A stretch of 39,582 nucleotides of DNA. It comes from Desulfobacterales bacterium. GTDB lineage: Bacteria > Desulfobacterota > Desulfobacteria > Desulfobacterales > RPRI01. Location: positions 1 through 39,582 of the forward strand of contig JAGVOC010000366.1 of NCBI GenBank assembly GCA_020052975.1. Reading direction: 5' to 3'. The position numbers and the translations under genes were made by a program. The notes below the pieces were generated by a model. That model saw nothing but the letters and a program-made list of their open reading frames with translations, made no database searches and was not told the DNA's origin. Of this stretch, positions 34,085 through 39,582 are shown piece after piece. Each line of letters starts with the position of its first letter. Position 1 is the first letter of the stretch.

Positions 34085-35134
34085 ATGAGATCTTTTGAAT
34101 ATGGCTATTATCTTGAAACGCCGCTCTCCCATGCGCTCCTGATGACTATGCGGTCGTTGGGAGAATTCAGAGGCCGCCAGACTCTTTATGCCGACCAGTC
34201 CCCTGAAGTTCTCGATACATTACGTCGTGTTGCCATTGTACAGAGCACCGAATCATCGAACAGAATCGAGGGCATAACGGTCGCCCCGGGGAGAGTTGAG
34301 GCTCTTGTTTCAAAGAAAGCCAAACCACGTGACCGATCTGAACAGGAAGTGGCTGGATACCGGGATGTTCTTGCAACTATTCACGCCAATCATACCAACC
34401 TGCAACTGTCGGCCAGTCTTATCCTGGACTGGCATCGCGCGCTGTACCGCTTCACCGACGAAAAAGGTGGCAAGTGGAAAGAAAAGGACAATGCTATTGT
34501 TGAAATCAAGCCGGACAGGCATCAGGCTGTGCGCTTCCGGCCTGTTTCTGCTCTGGCCACACCAGAATTCATGAACCACCTGCTGGCATTCCTCAGGGAG
34601 GCAATGGATAATACGGAAACAGACCCCTTGCTGCTGATCGCCACTTTCATCCTCGATTTTGAATGTGTTCATCCTTTCAAAGACGGTAACGGCCGAATAG
34701 GACGCCTTCTCACTCTGTTGCTGCTCTATCAGGCAGGATACGAAGTCGGAAGGTACATAAGCCTCGAACGCATCGCCGAGGAGAGCAAGGAAACATACTA
34801 TGACGCCCTGTACAAAAGCTCGCAGGGCTGGCATGAAAGTAAACATGATCTTCGGCCGTGGTGGAATTACTTCCTGGGCATGCTCCTTGCGGCCTATAAA
34901 GAATTTGAAGACCGGGTAGGAACAATAACCTCTGCTCGCGGGGCAAAGCGTAAGATGGTTCAAAGCGCAATTGAACGTTTACCAGAGCGGTTTGCGATAG
35001 GAGACCTCAAACGGGCTTGTCCAGGAGTGAGTTATCCAACGCTCCAGCGTGCGCTCGCTGATCTCAGAAAGGAAAAAAAGGTGAGATGTCTGGGCAGAGG
35101 GCCGGATGCCGAATGGGAGCGCATCAATGGCTGA
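34085..35134 (+). CDS. Fic-family protein (AMPylator or related)
   Basis: A 349-residue Fic protein. The catalytic loop reads HPFKDGNGRIGR from His196 to Arg207, a full match to the HPFxxGNGRxxR motif, so it should transfer AMP (or a related group) to a target hydroxyl. An inhibitory helix is present before it: S58-x3-E62-G63 in SSNRIEG fits the (S/T)xxxE(G/N) motif, so the enzyme is likely self-inhibited. A helical C-terminal part at about 275-349 (MVQSAIERLPERFAIGDLKRACPGVSYPTLQRALADLRKEKKV) is a winged helix, common in Fic proteins that sense or regulate. AGGGA precedes the ATG. Targets unknown. It is flanked by duplicated pepA ends, consistent with acquisition. Confidence 0.9.
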   Translation: MRSFEYGYYLETPLSHALLMTMRSLGEFRGRQTLYADQSPEVLDTLRRVAIVQSTESSNRIEGITVAPGRVEALVSKKAKPRDRSEQEVAGYRDVLATIHANHTNLQLSASLILDWHRALYRFTDEKGGKWKEKDNAIVEIKPDRHQAVRFRPVSALATPEFMNHLLAFLREAMDNTETDPLLLIATFILDFECVHPFKDGNGRIGRLLTLLLLYQAGYEVGRYISLERIAEESKETYYDALYKSSQGWHESKHDLRPWWNYFLGMLLAAYKEFEDRVGTITSARGAKRKMVQSAIERLPERFAIGDLKRACPGVSYPTLQRALADLRKEKKVRCLGRGPDAEWERING

Positions 35135-35332
35135 TAAGATAATCTTATCACGAACCAGAGATGTGATAAGATTACACGGGTTCGTTTAGGCAATACTATT
35201 TGAATGGATAATGAATTGGAATCGATACGACCACACCGGCATAAACCCGCCAAATCTGTCATGAAAGGGGCAGGACGGCACCATAGATAATGAGACATTT
35301 ATGAGACATATGGGACAGCAAGGATAAAAACT
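35135..35332. other. Intergenic DNA after the Fic gene
   Basis: No recognised gene. A 27-residue frame at 35203-35286 (MDNELESIRPHRHKPAKSV...) has no known motif. TAAGATAATCTTATCACG...GTGATAAGATTACA just after the stop includes the inverted repeat GATAAGATTA/TAATCTTATC and may end the transcript. Confidence 0.35.
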
Positions 35333-35413
35333 ATGGCAAAGAAACCAAACAAGCTGACCGGCGGAACCGGGTTCGGCGTGCGCCTTCTTTGCGACCTTAT
35401 ACAAAAACTTTAA
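35333..35413 (+). pseudogene. Chimeric ORF ending in a diverged pepA C-terminus
   Basis: ATG at 35333 reads MAKKPNKLTGGTGFGVRLLC and then DLIQKL before a stop. The last 17 residues are the PepA C-terminus with one change. The first nine resemble a different gene start (GCAAAGAAACCAA recurs at 39095-39107). It is a fusion point, not a functional gene. Confidence 0.65.
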
Positions 35414-35450
35414 AATTGAAGCTCACAGCCTTTACCAATATTTCCCGTTA
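35359..35450 (+). repeat. Direct repeat flanking the Fic module, right copy (pepA 3' end)
   Basis: Matches 33772-33875: CGGAACCGGGTTCGGCGTG, then CGCCTTCTTTGCGA, and onward past the stop. The synonymous differences show it is not a fresh duplication of the local pepA but a diverged allele or a paralogous copy. Confidence 0.65.
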
Positions 35451-35493
35451 AGTCTTCAGACTGATTGCCTTCAGCTTTAATAATATCCAGTTT

Positions 35494-35587
35494 GCCGATT
35501 TTAAATATCCTTTGATAAACAGAATGATAAATGCAAAATAAATACGAACTGTTGTACATGATATAAATTCATTATATGTGTGAGCAG
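35494..35587 (+). repeat. Module-boundary repeat, copy B
   Basis: GCCGATTTTAAATATCCTTT, then GATAAACAG, ATAAATGCAAAATAAATACG and AACTGTTGTACATGATAT. Corresponding blocks occur in the same order at 38455-38530 and 39255-39345. It lies between the pepA fragment and the AbrB/PIN block. Confidence 0.7.
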
Positions 35588-35674
35588 CCTTGTTCCAGCC
35601 TGTCATTTACAATTACCGGGAAATTCCTGCTGCGGGAGTTTATGGATCGGGCCCAAGAGCAGGATTTACGACAA

Positions 35675-35800
35675 GGGGAGTGGGAGTGGATAATAGCGCC
35701 AGCATGTACAATGCCGATTACCGGAAACGGCTTCCTGCAGGACCCGGCAAGTTCCTGAAAATTAGCTGTCCCGCTATGCACGTTCAGCACGAACGTCCTG
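35675..35800. repeat. Duplicated ~125-bp segment, copy S1
   Basis: Matches 36811-36940 over its full length with roughly 70% identity by eye. The best blocks are AATAGCGCCAGCAT and CAGCACGAACGTCC. On the minus strand both copies give similar peptides (MLNVHS..., GIVHAGAIIHSHSPC here), but neither is a complete gene. Nature unknown. Confidence 0.6.
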
Positions 35801-35838
35801 GTTGCTTTCCCCCCAGAGCAAAGGTTCCTGCATAATTC

Positions 35839-35893
35839 TTGACAAAGGGCGGTTTTTTCCTTACATTAAAAGTAAGGAAAATTGTTCCTTACT
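35839..35893 (+). promoter_or_regulatory. Promoter and operator of the AbrB/PIN pair
   Basis: -35 TTGACA at 35839-35844, with TACATT at 35862-35867 as -10 after 17 bp. Alternating arms CCTTAC (35859-35864), AGTAAGGAA (35871-35879) and TTCCTTACT (35885-35893) form two overlapping perfect inverted repeats over the -10 and start region. They are probable binding sites for the antitoxin dimer. Confidence 0.6.
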
Positions 35894-35905
35894 GGGAGGT
35901 GCATT

Positions 35906-36145
35906 ATGATTATCGCCAAAGTAACATCCAAAGGACAGGTTACCATTCCCAAAGAAGTCCGGGAAAGGTTGGGGGTCCATCCGGGGGAGGATGTTGGTTT
36001 TGAGGAAAAAGATGGCTTGCTGGTTGTCTGCAAAGTGGTCACAAAATCCCCTTTCGACAAATGGATGGGTAAACTGAAGCATCTGGAGGGGCAACGAAGC
36101 GACGATCTGGTGCGGGAGGCGCGTGGGCATGATAACAGCAGTTGA
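35906..36145 (+). CDS. AbrB/SpoVT-type antitoxin
   Basis: A 79-residue protein with GGGAGGTG before the ATG at 35906. MIIAKVTSKGQVTIPKEVRERLGVHPGEDVGFEE is a textbook swapped-hairpin AbrB DNA-binding domain (residues 1-47). The C-terminal half (KSPFDKWMGKLKHLEG) is the toxin-binding tail. It neutralises the PIN protein whose gene overlaps its last 17 bases. The palindromic operator just upstream predicts autorepression. An upstream frame to 35882 would start inside the operator and is not used. Confidence 0.9.
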   Translation: MIIAKVTSKGQVTIPKEVRERLGVHPGEDVGFEEKDGLLVVCKVVTKSPFDKWMGKLKHLEGQRSDDLVREARGHDNSS

Positions 36146-36608
36146 CACGAATATAATTCTTGATATCCTGATCCCCGGAGAGCCCTTCGGCGAATCATCC
36201 AAAGAGCTTCTGGACCGTCATTTATCCAAGGGAAAACTTATCCTGTGTGAGGTGGTTTTCGCCGAACTAGCGGCCAGGTTTCCTTCCGAAGAGGAGATTA
36301 CGTCGTTTCTCGGCGACACAAGGATGACTCTTGTCTATTCTAATGAGAAATCACTCTATACGGCTGGTTCGAGATGGGCTGAGTATGCGAGAAAAAGCGT
36401 AAAGAACCGTTTAACCTGCGGCAAATGCGGCTATCCCTTTGAAGCGATATGTCCCAAGTGTAAGGCGGCCCTGACGAAGCGGCTTCATGTCCTGGCTGAT
36501 TTTCTCATCGGCGCTCATGCTCTTGTCGAAGCCGACTGCATCCTTTCAAGAGATACGGGTATATACAAAACATATTTCAGCGACCTGAAGGTCATCGATA
36601 CAGTATGA
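36129..36608 (+). CDS. PIN-domain toxin with an inserted zinc ribbon
   Basis: A 159-residue VapC-like PIN ribonuclease from ATG 36129 (GGGAGG nine bases upstream; GTG 36123 is too close to it). Acidic residues: Asp6 (AVDTNIILD), Glu46 (FAELAARF), Asp124 (LADFLIGAHA) and Asp142 (SRDTGIY). Between the second and third catalytic blocks lies CGKC...CPKC: Cys97, Cys100, Cys108 and Cys111, a compact zinc ribbon that ordinary VapC toxins lack. It may shape RNA recognition or stabilise the fold. The gene overlaps the antitoxin by 17 bp, a sign of tight coupling. All catalytic residues look intact. Confidence 0.88.
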   Translation: MITAVDTNIILDILIPGEPFGESSKELLDRHLSKGKLILCEVVFAELAARFPSEEEITSFLGDTRMTLVYSNEKSLYTAGSRWAEYARKSVKNRLTCGKCGYPFEAICPKCKAALTKRLHVLADFLIGAHALVEADCILSRDTGIYKTYFSDLKVIDTV

Positions 36609-36652
36609 GCGATCCACTGATTTAAATCCAAGATGAAAGGCAAGATTCATAA

Positions 36653-36802
36653 ATGAAGATGAAGAAGTGTCCGATCTGCCGACTCTTCCGAAAATTAAAG
36701 CGGCTGTGGGTCGTCTATCCTGGAAAAGCGGCCTATCGTCTCACCGAAAAAATCCAGGTGATCCCCCTTGCAGACGTCCGCGACACCTGGTACTATGGAT
36801 AA
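36653..36802 (+). CDS. Small basic ORF with CPIC motif, doubtful
   Basis: A 49-codon frame reading MKMKKCPICRLFRKLKRLWV... It has no second cysteine pair and a poor ribosome site (AAAGG about 13 bases upstream). Another frame over the same bases also stays open (DEEVSDLPTLPKIKAAVGRL...), so this may be the residue of a larger lost gene. I do not recognise either. Confidence 0.25.
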   Translation: MKMKKCPICRLFRKLKRLWVVYPGKAAYRLTEKIQVIPLADVRDTWYYG

Positions 36803-36810
36803 CTGAGAAC

Positions 36811-36940
36811 ATGGGGGGTGCGAGTGTAGAATAGCGCCAGCATTCACAATACCGAAGATCGTAAACAGCTTCATGTGCGCCCTCACAAGCTCTGGGAAAC
36901 AGACAAACCGGGGGCCCATGCACGCTCAGCACGAACGTCC
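36811..36940. repeat. Duplicated ~125-bp segment, copy S2
   Basis: Second copy of 35675-35800. It ends where the helicase C-terminal fragment begins, so it may mark a recombination joint. On the minus strand it gives [15 protein letters not shown], parallel to GIVHAGAIIHSHSPC in copy S1. Confidence 0.6.
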
Positions 36941-37190
36941 CTGTAGCTTCAACCTTGAGGTGAAAGGCCGTGTCACAGGTGCATCGACTATTACGGTAAC
37001 CCGCAACGAAATTCTCTATTCGTTAAACAAACCAGAGGACTTCATTCTCGCAATTGTGGAATTTCTCGACGGCGACTCGCATCGGGTACATTATATAAGA
37101 GAGCCATTCAAACGAGAACCTGATTTCGGCGTTACAAGCGTTAACTATGACTTTCAGGAATTGCTGGATCGGGCGATAGCGCCTTCATAA
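36873..37190 (+). pseudogene. C-terminal fragment of a DUF3883 helicase-like defence protein
   Basis: The frame from about 36954 reads [20 protein letters not shown] and, later, [20 protein letters not shown] before the stop. This is the C-terminal DUF3883 region found at the ends of large SNF2-type helicases in anti-phage and restriction islands. The helicase core, about 900 residues, is absent; the bases before it are the unrelated S2 repeat. It is a 5'-truncated remnant. No functional protein is expected. Confidence 0.75.
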
Positions 37191-37221
37191 AATTTATCAC
37201 GAAGAATTCGCCAGGAAAAGG

Positions 37222-37254
37222 TTGACAACCGGACAAAAAGTATCATAATGATAC
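37222..37254 (+). promoter_or_regulatory. mqsRA promoter with operator over the start codon
   Basis: -35 TTGACA (37222-37227), 16-bp spacer, -10 CATAAT (37244-37249). The perfect palindrome GTATCAT-A-ATGATAC at 37240-37254 covers the -10 and the first ATG of the toxin frame. If this promoter is used, that ATG would not be in the message, so the true toxin start would be further in or transcription starts elsewhere. Confidence 0.55.
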
Positions 37255-37592
37255 CAAAAGTTAAAGAAAAACGAAAACCCCATTACATGCTCAGCGCTTT
37301 CAAGGCACTTTTCCGTCGCGAAGCGACGCGGAGCATCACGGTAACTGCCCATAAAGGTGCAGCATCCGAGGGGTATATGGCCGTGGAGGATATAGAAAAC
37401 GTCATAGACCAGCTTTGCTCGGAGCACTTTTATAAGTCTATGACAACACATTATAATCATAAACTCTGGCAGGACGTTTACCGTTACCGGAAGGACGACG
37501 GTACCGCTCTGTATATTAAGCTGCAGTTGTCTCCGGACAATGAAAAAGCCGTTCTGGTACAGATGAAGAGAGATGAAGGGAGTGATGAATAA
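37248..37592 (+). CDS. mqsR: MqsR-type mRNA interferase toxin
   Basis: A protein of up to 114 residues homologous to E. coli MqsR, a ribosome-independent mRNA interferase that cuts at GCU. Conserved: PHY..LSAFKALF at the start and HFYKSMTT, then WQDVYRYR, LYIKL and QMKRDE at the end. The lysine of YKSM, glutamine of WQDVY, tyrosine of LYIKL and lysine of QMKR correspond to catalytic or essential MqsR residues. The start is uncertain: ATG 37248 lies within the operator. A start within KVKEKRKPHY would suit homologues, but no ATG is there until residue 14. The order toxin then antitoxin matches mqsRA. Confidence 0.88.
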   Translation: MIPKVKEKRKPHYMLSAFKALFRREATRSITVTAHKGAASEGYMAVEDIENVIDQLCSEHFYKSMTTHYNHKLWQDVYRYRKDDGTALYIKLQLSPDNEKAVLVQMKRDEGSDE

Positions 37593-37593
37593 A

Positions 37594-38100
37594 ATGAAAG
37601 CGCAAGAATGTCCTGTCTGTGGCGCTGGGACGCTTAAAAAGAAAATTGGTACACAAACCTTTGAATACAAAGGTGAAATCACGACGATTCCAAATTACGT
37701 TACCTATGCGTGTACCAAATGTGACGAGGCTATTGTTGATAATACTACATTAAAAGAATCGGGCAAAATACTGAAAGATTTTCAGCGCAAGGTCGATAGT
37801 CTCCTCACCGGACAGCAGATCAAGGCTATTCGTATCAAACTGGGGCTTACACAGAATCAATTGGCTGATATTGTAGGCGGCGGATTGAAAAGTCTGGCGC
37901 GTTATGAATCCGGGCAGGTATGCCAGAGCAAAGGTATGGATAACCTTCTTCGCATACTGGATGCATATCCGGAAACGCTAAAGGTTATTCAGAAAGGAAA
38001 AGGAGTCATAAAAAGTTCTGCTAAAGTCTTTTATATTAAGAATGCAAAAAGCAGCGACACACGTAACGTCTCAAAATCCCCCCAAAATATCAAGGCATAG
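37594..38100 (+). CDS. mqsA: MqsA-type antitoxin
   Basis: A 168-residue antitoxin if begun at ATG 37594, one base after the toxin stop; ATG 37585 is the alternative. GGGAG at 37578-37582 serves either. The N-terminal zinc domain has Cys6/Cys9 (CPVC) and Cys40/Cys43 (CTKC). The C-terminal Xre-type helix-turn-helix near 85-120 ([25 protein letters not shown]) matches MqsA, including the GGG...RYE sequence. It binds the toxin with its zinc domain and DNA with the helix-turn-helix, and probably recognises GTATCATAATGATAC. The tail beyond about 140 is longer than in E. coli and basic. Confidence 0.9.
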   Translation: MKAQECPVCGAGTLKKKIGTQTFEYKGEITTIPNYVTYACTKCDEAIVDNTTLKESGKILKDFQRKVDSLLTGQQIKAIRIKLGLTQNQLADIVGGGLKSLARYESGQVCQSKGMDNLLRILDAYPETLKVIQKGKGVIKSSAKVFYIKNAKSSDTRNVSKSPQNIKA

Positions 38101-38102
38101 CA

Positions 38103-38249
38103 ATGGCAGTGAGTAAAAAGTTAATAGAAGTCGCCCTGCCGCTGGATGCCATCAACAAAACAAGTGCAAGAGAAAAATCAATTTGTCACGGGCATCCGAA
38201 CACGCTGCATCTATGGTGAGCTCGGCGTCCCTTGGCGGCGGCGCGAGCT
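38103..38249 (+). pseudogene. N-terminal fragment of a DUF1156 DNA methylase, with premature stop
   Basis: ATG 38103, three bases after the mqsA stop, reads [20 protein letters not shown] and continues [18 protein letters not shown]. This is the hallmark N-terminus of anti-phage-associated DUF1156 adenine methylases (usually ...[26 protein letters not shown]). Here the second tryptophan codon TGG is TGA at 38217-38219. The frame then goes on [10 protein letters not shown] before losing homology near 38250. About 900 residues of methylase are missing. It is a nonsense-mutated, truncated remnant. Confidence 0.8.
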
Positions 38250-38256
38250 GGACTGA

Positions 38257-38379
38257 CTTGAACCGGGAAGATGGACGGAAAGGCAGATAAATAAAATCGC
38301 CTTTGTCGCGGTCACAAGAGCCCGGCAGCGGTTGTTCACCTTTACTGTTTTGAAAACAGTCTGGTTCAAAGGATTTTGA
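38257..38379 (+). pseudogene. Fragment resembling UvrD/Rep helicase motif VI
   Basis: A short open frame reads WTERQINKIAFVAVTRARQR and then LFTFTVLK before a stop. NKxAFVAVTRARQRLF matches motif VI of UvrD/Rep/RecB-type superfamily 1 helicases, which contains the ATP-sensing arginine. No other helicase motif is present. The preceding fragment ends only a few bases earlier, so two unrelated gene pieces are joined here. Confidence 0.5.
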
Positions 38380-38454
38380 AAGTGTTATGAGAGCTGGAGG
38401 GGACAAGAAAAGATCACCTTCCGGCAAGCTCCAAAGTCAGCAAAGAGTAATACC

Positions 38455-38530
38455 TGTTTTAAATAGCCTTTTGACAAAATCAGGTTGAAGTACAAATAAA
38501 TACGAACTGTTGAAGACATATTCTTTTTGC
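38455..38530 (+). repeat. Module-boundary repeat, copy C
   Basis: GTTTTAAATAGCCTTTTGAC, AAAATCAGG, TACAAATAAATACGAACTGTTG: the same blocks as copies at 35494 and 39255. An AGCTCCAAAG stretch lies about 25 bp before it, as AGCTC does before the other copies. Confidence 0.65.
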
Positions 38531-38771
38531 AGGCAGTTGAAGATAATGCTCTTTATAACCCGATTCTTGATTGTACCGAAACAGCGAGCGCATTCCCGGC
38601 TTCATGCTGCGGGGTTAGCGAGCAGAAAAAAACAGATTATATTCCGTACGGTCGAAGATTCCCTGTCCGCTCTCCTGCAGGGAATTTCAAATATTATACT
38701 GTTATTTAAGTCTGTTCAGACTGCATTTATATATTGATGAGCGTCCTTTATAATGTTCTTAAGGCTGCCTG
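38531..38771. other. Accessory DNA, no recognised gene
   Basis: A 60-codon frame at 38527-38709 (MQAVEDNALYNPILDCTETA...) has no ribosome site or familiar motif. It could be another gene fragment. Nothing else is visible. Confidence 0.3.
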
Positions 38772-39070
38772 TTCACCGCAACGGTTCACCGACAAGTTCG
38801 GGGAAAACGCCGGTAAAAATGCCAGCTAAAAGTTCACCAATAAGTTCACCGAAAAGTTCGGGGATAAGTTCGGGGAAAACAGAAGATTAGATGCTCAACT
38901 TCTTTTTAAATAATCCGAAAATGACTATCCCAGAACTGGCGGAAGCCCTCAACATAACTACGCGTGGAGTGGACAAGCAGATCGCAAAATTACCCCGCGA
39001 AGGTCTCCTCCGCCGTATAGGTCCGGCCAAGGGTGGTCGCTGGGAGATTATTGAGAAAAGTGAAGAGTGA
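38772..39070 (+). pseudogene. C-terminal remnant of an AlbA/RecG-like ATP-binding regulator
   Basis: The end reads NPKMTIPELAEALNITTRGV and DKQIAKLPREGLLRRIGPAK, GGRWEII, the winged-helix end typical of AlbA_2/RecG-like transcription regulators. Before it, FTDKFGENAGKN, a TAA stop (38827-38829), then KFTNKFTEKFGDKFGEN: the repeated FxEKFGEKF linker of the same family, in another frame. Stop codon plus frameshift near 38890 mark decay. ATG 38891 could still give a 59-residue DNA-binding stub (38891-39070), but it has no ribosome site. Confidence 0.6.
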
Positions 39071-39254
39071 AGGATAGATAAATAGCAAAGAAACCAATCA
39101 ACTGTTCGTCGAAATATTGATCGATTCCCCAAGGATTTTATGTTTCAATAGTCTAAAAAAGAGATGGTAGATTGGAGGTGCCAGCTTTGCCGTCTTAAAT
39201 ATTGAAAGCTCCATATAACCATCCCCGGCAAACTCCGCTGCAACAAGCAGAAAT
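39071..39254. other. Accessory DNA with an echo of the Fic-module end
   Basis: ATAGCAAAGAAACCAATCAACTG near 39092 parallels ATGGCAAAGAAACCAAACAAG at 35333, but with ATA instead of the ATG. It may be a decayed start of a gene that once followed both the Fic-type and AlbA-type genes. CTCCGCTGCAACAAGCAG near 39232 is a weak REP-like core. Confidence 0.35.
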
Positions 39255-39345
39255 GCCGATTTCAAATATCCTTTGACAAAATTCTGTTAAAATGCAAATA
39301 AAATACAAACTGTTGCGCATGATATTATTCTTTATGTGAGAAAAG
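39255..39345 (+). repeat. Module-boundary repeat, copy A
   Basis: GCCGATTTCAAATATCCTTT, GACAAAATTC, TGTTAAAATGCAAATAAAAT, ACAAACTGTTGCGCATGATAT. It is the best aligned with copy B. It lies just after the AlbA-like remnant. Confidence 0.7.
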
Positions 39346-39582
39346 CTTTTTTACCGATATGCTGCAGAATACTAATTGTCTTTTTACCAAAACACAGGGG
39401 CAATAATACATTACTGGGGTATCTATGTTTAAACCCCAAAATGGCAGAACCGTACAATTTGATGGCGTCTCAATATTATTTAATATCACTACTGTCCCAA
39501 CGTTAATCGAATAAAGTCAGTTGGTTGCTGACATGGTCCACCTGATTTGTGTAGTTGATATTTGAAAGTGCCTGAAAAATGG
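39346..39582. other. Window end, no recognised gene
   Basis: A 29-codon frame at 39425-39514 (MFKPQNGRTVQFDGVSILFN...) is open but unremarkable, with only GGGG nearby as a ribosome site. Nothing else can be supported. Confidence 0.3.

Noticed and set aside
38887..39132. Minus-strand 81-residue frame
   Set aside because: It is antisense to the winged-helix remnant, which has a recognisable sense translation.
35494..39345. Integron-like cassette array
   Set aside because: The boundary repeats lack the RYYYAAC/GTTRRRY ends and extended stem of attC sites, and no integrase is in the window.

Overview
The window reads as chromosomal DNA from an anaerobic deltaproteobacterium (Desulfobacterota). 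The assignment rests on gene content: an AhbA/AhbB-type siroheme decarboxylase (heme made from siroheme), a deltaproteobacterial-style RpoH sigma factor, a bactofilin, a two-[4Fe-4S] protein next to a long-chain acyl-CoA synthetase, many PAS/GAF sensor proteins, and intergenic palindromes of the GAAGCTCCCCGC...GCGGGGAATC type. The species cannot be named from sequence alone.

Layout. 0.1-2.7 kb: a minus-strand pair, RpoH-like sigma factor then a TPR lipoprotein, whose stop and start codons overlap. 2.7-4.2 kb: intergenic DNA with REP-like palindromes, a 147-bp repeated element, tRNA-Arg(TCT) and two small membrane ORFs. 4.2-8.3 kb: a compact operon of GAF/HD-GYP protein, SPFH protein with three zinc ribbons, and a second zinc-ribbon protein, with overlapping genes. 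8.3-8.5 kb: a decayed REP-associated tyrosine transposase. 8.8-23.3 kb: a GC-richer signalling block, all on the plus strand: soluble hybrid histidine kinase, NtrC-type regulator, receiver-like small protein, chemoreceptor, CHASE4 hybrid kinase, V4R protein and diguanylate cyclase. A perfect 17-bp palindrome sits about 120 bp upstream of a sigma-54-like promoter, so the regulator probably controls the receiver-like protein and chemoreceptor. 23.8-24.4 kb: a Cys-rich PAS protein. 24.7-25.4 kb: a VapBC-type toxin-antitoxin pair on the minus strand.

25.5-33.8 kb: housekeeping and metabolic genes: siroheme decarboxylase, B12-binding radical SAM protein, bactofilin, Crp/Fnr regulator, Fe-S protein, acyl-CoA synthetase and leucyl aminopeptidase (pepA). 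The same 147-bp element found near the tRNA lies here in opposite orientation and supplies the last codons of the decarboxylase gene. A second MITE-like element begins on the stop codon of the radical SAM gene.

33.8-39.6 kb: an accessory region. A Fic gene is flanked by two diverged copies of the pepA 3' end. After it come an AbrB/PIN toxin-antitoxin pair (the PIN protein has an inserted zinc ribbon), an intact mqsRA pair, and fragments of larger genes: the DUF3883 end of a helicase, the start of a DUF1156 DNA methylase, UvrD-type helicase motif VI, and the winged-helix end of an AlbA/RecG-like regulator. An approximately 80-90 bp repeat occurs three times at the junctions between these blocks. 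It looks like a turnover site where defence genes have arrived and decayed while toxin-antitoxin pairs stayed intact.

The observations best worth following are the palindrome/sigma-54 control region, the HD-GYP/SPFH/zinc-ribbon operon, the repeat-derived protein tail, and the modular defence graveyard with its boundary repeats. Family assignments are from reading protein motifs; no database search was run.
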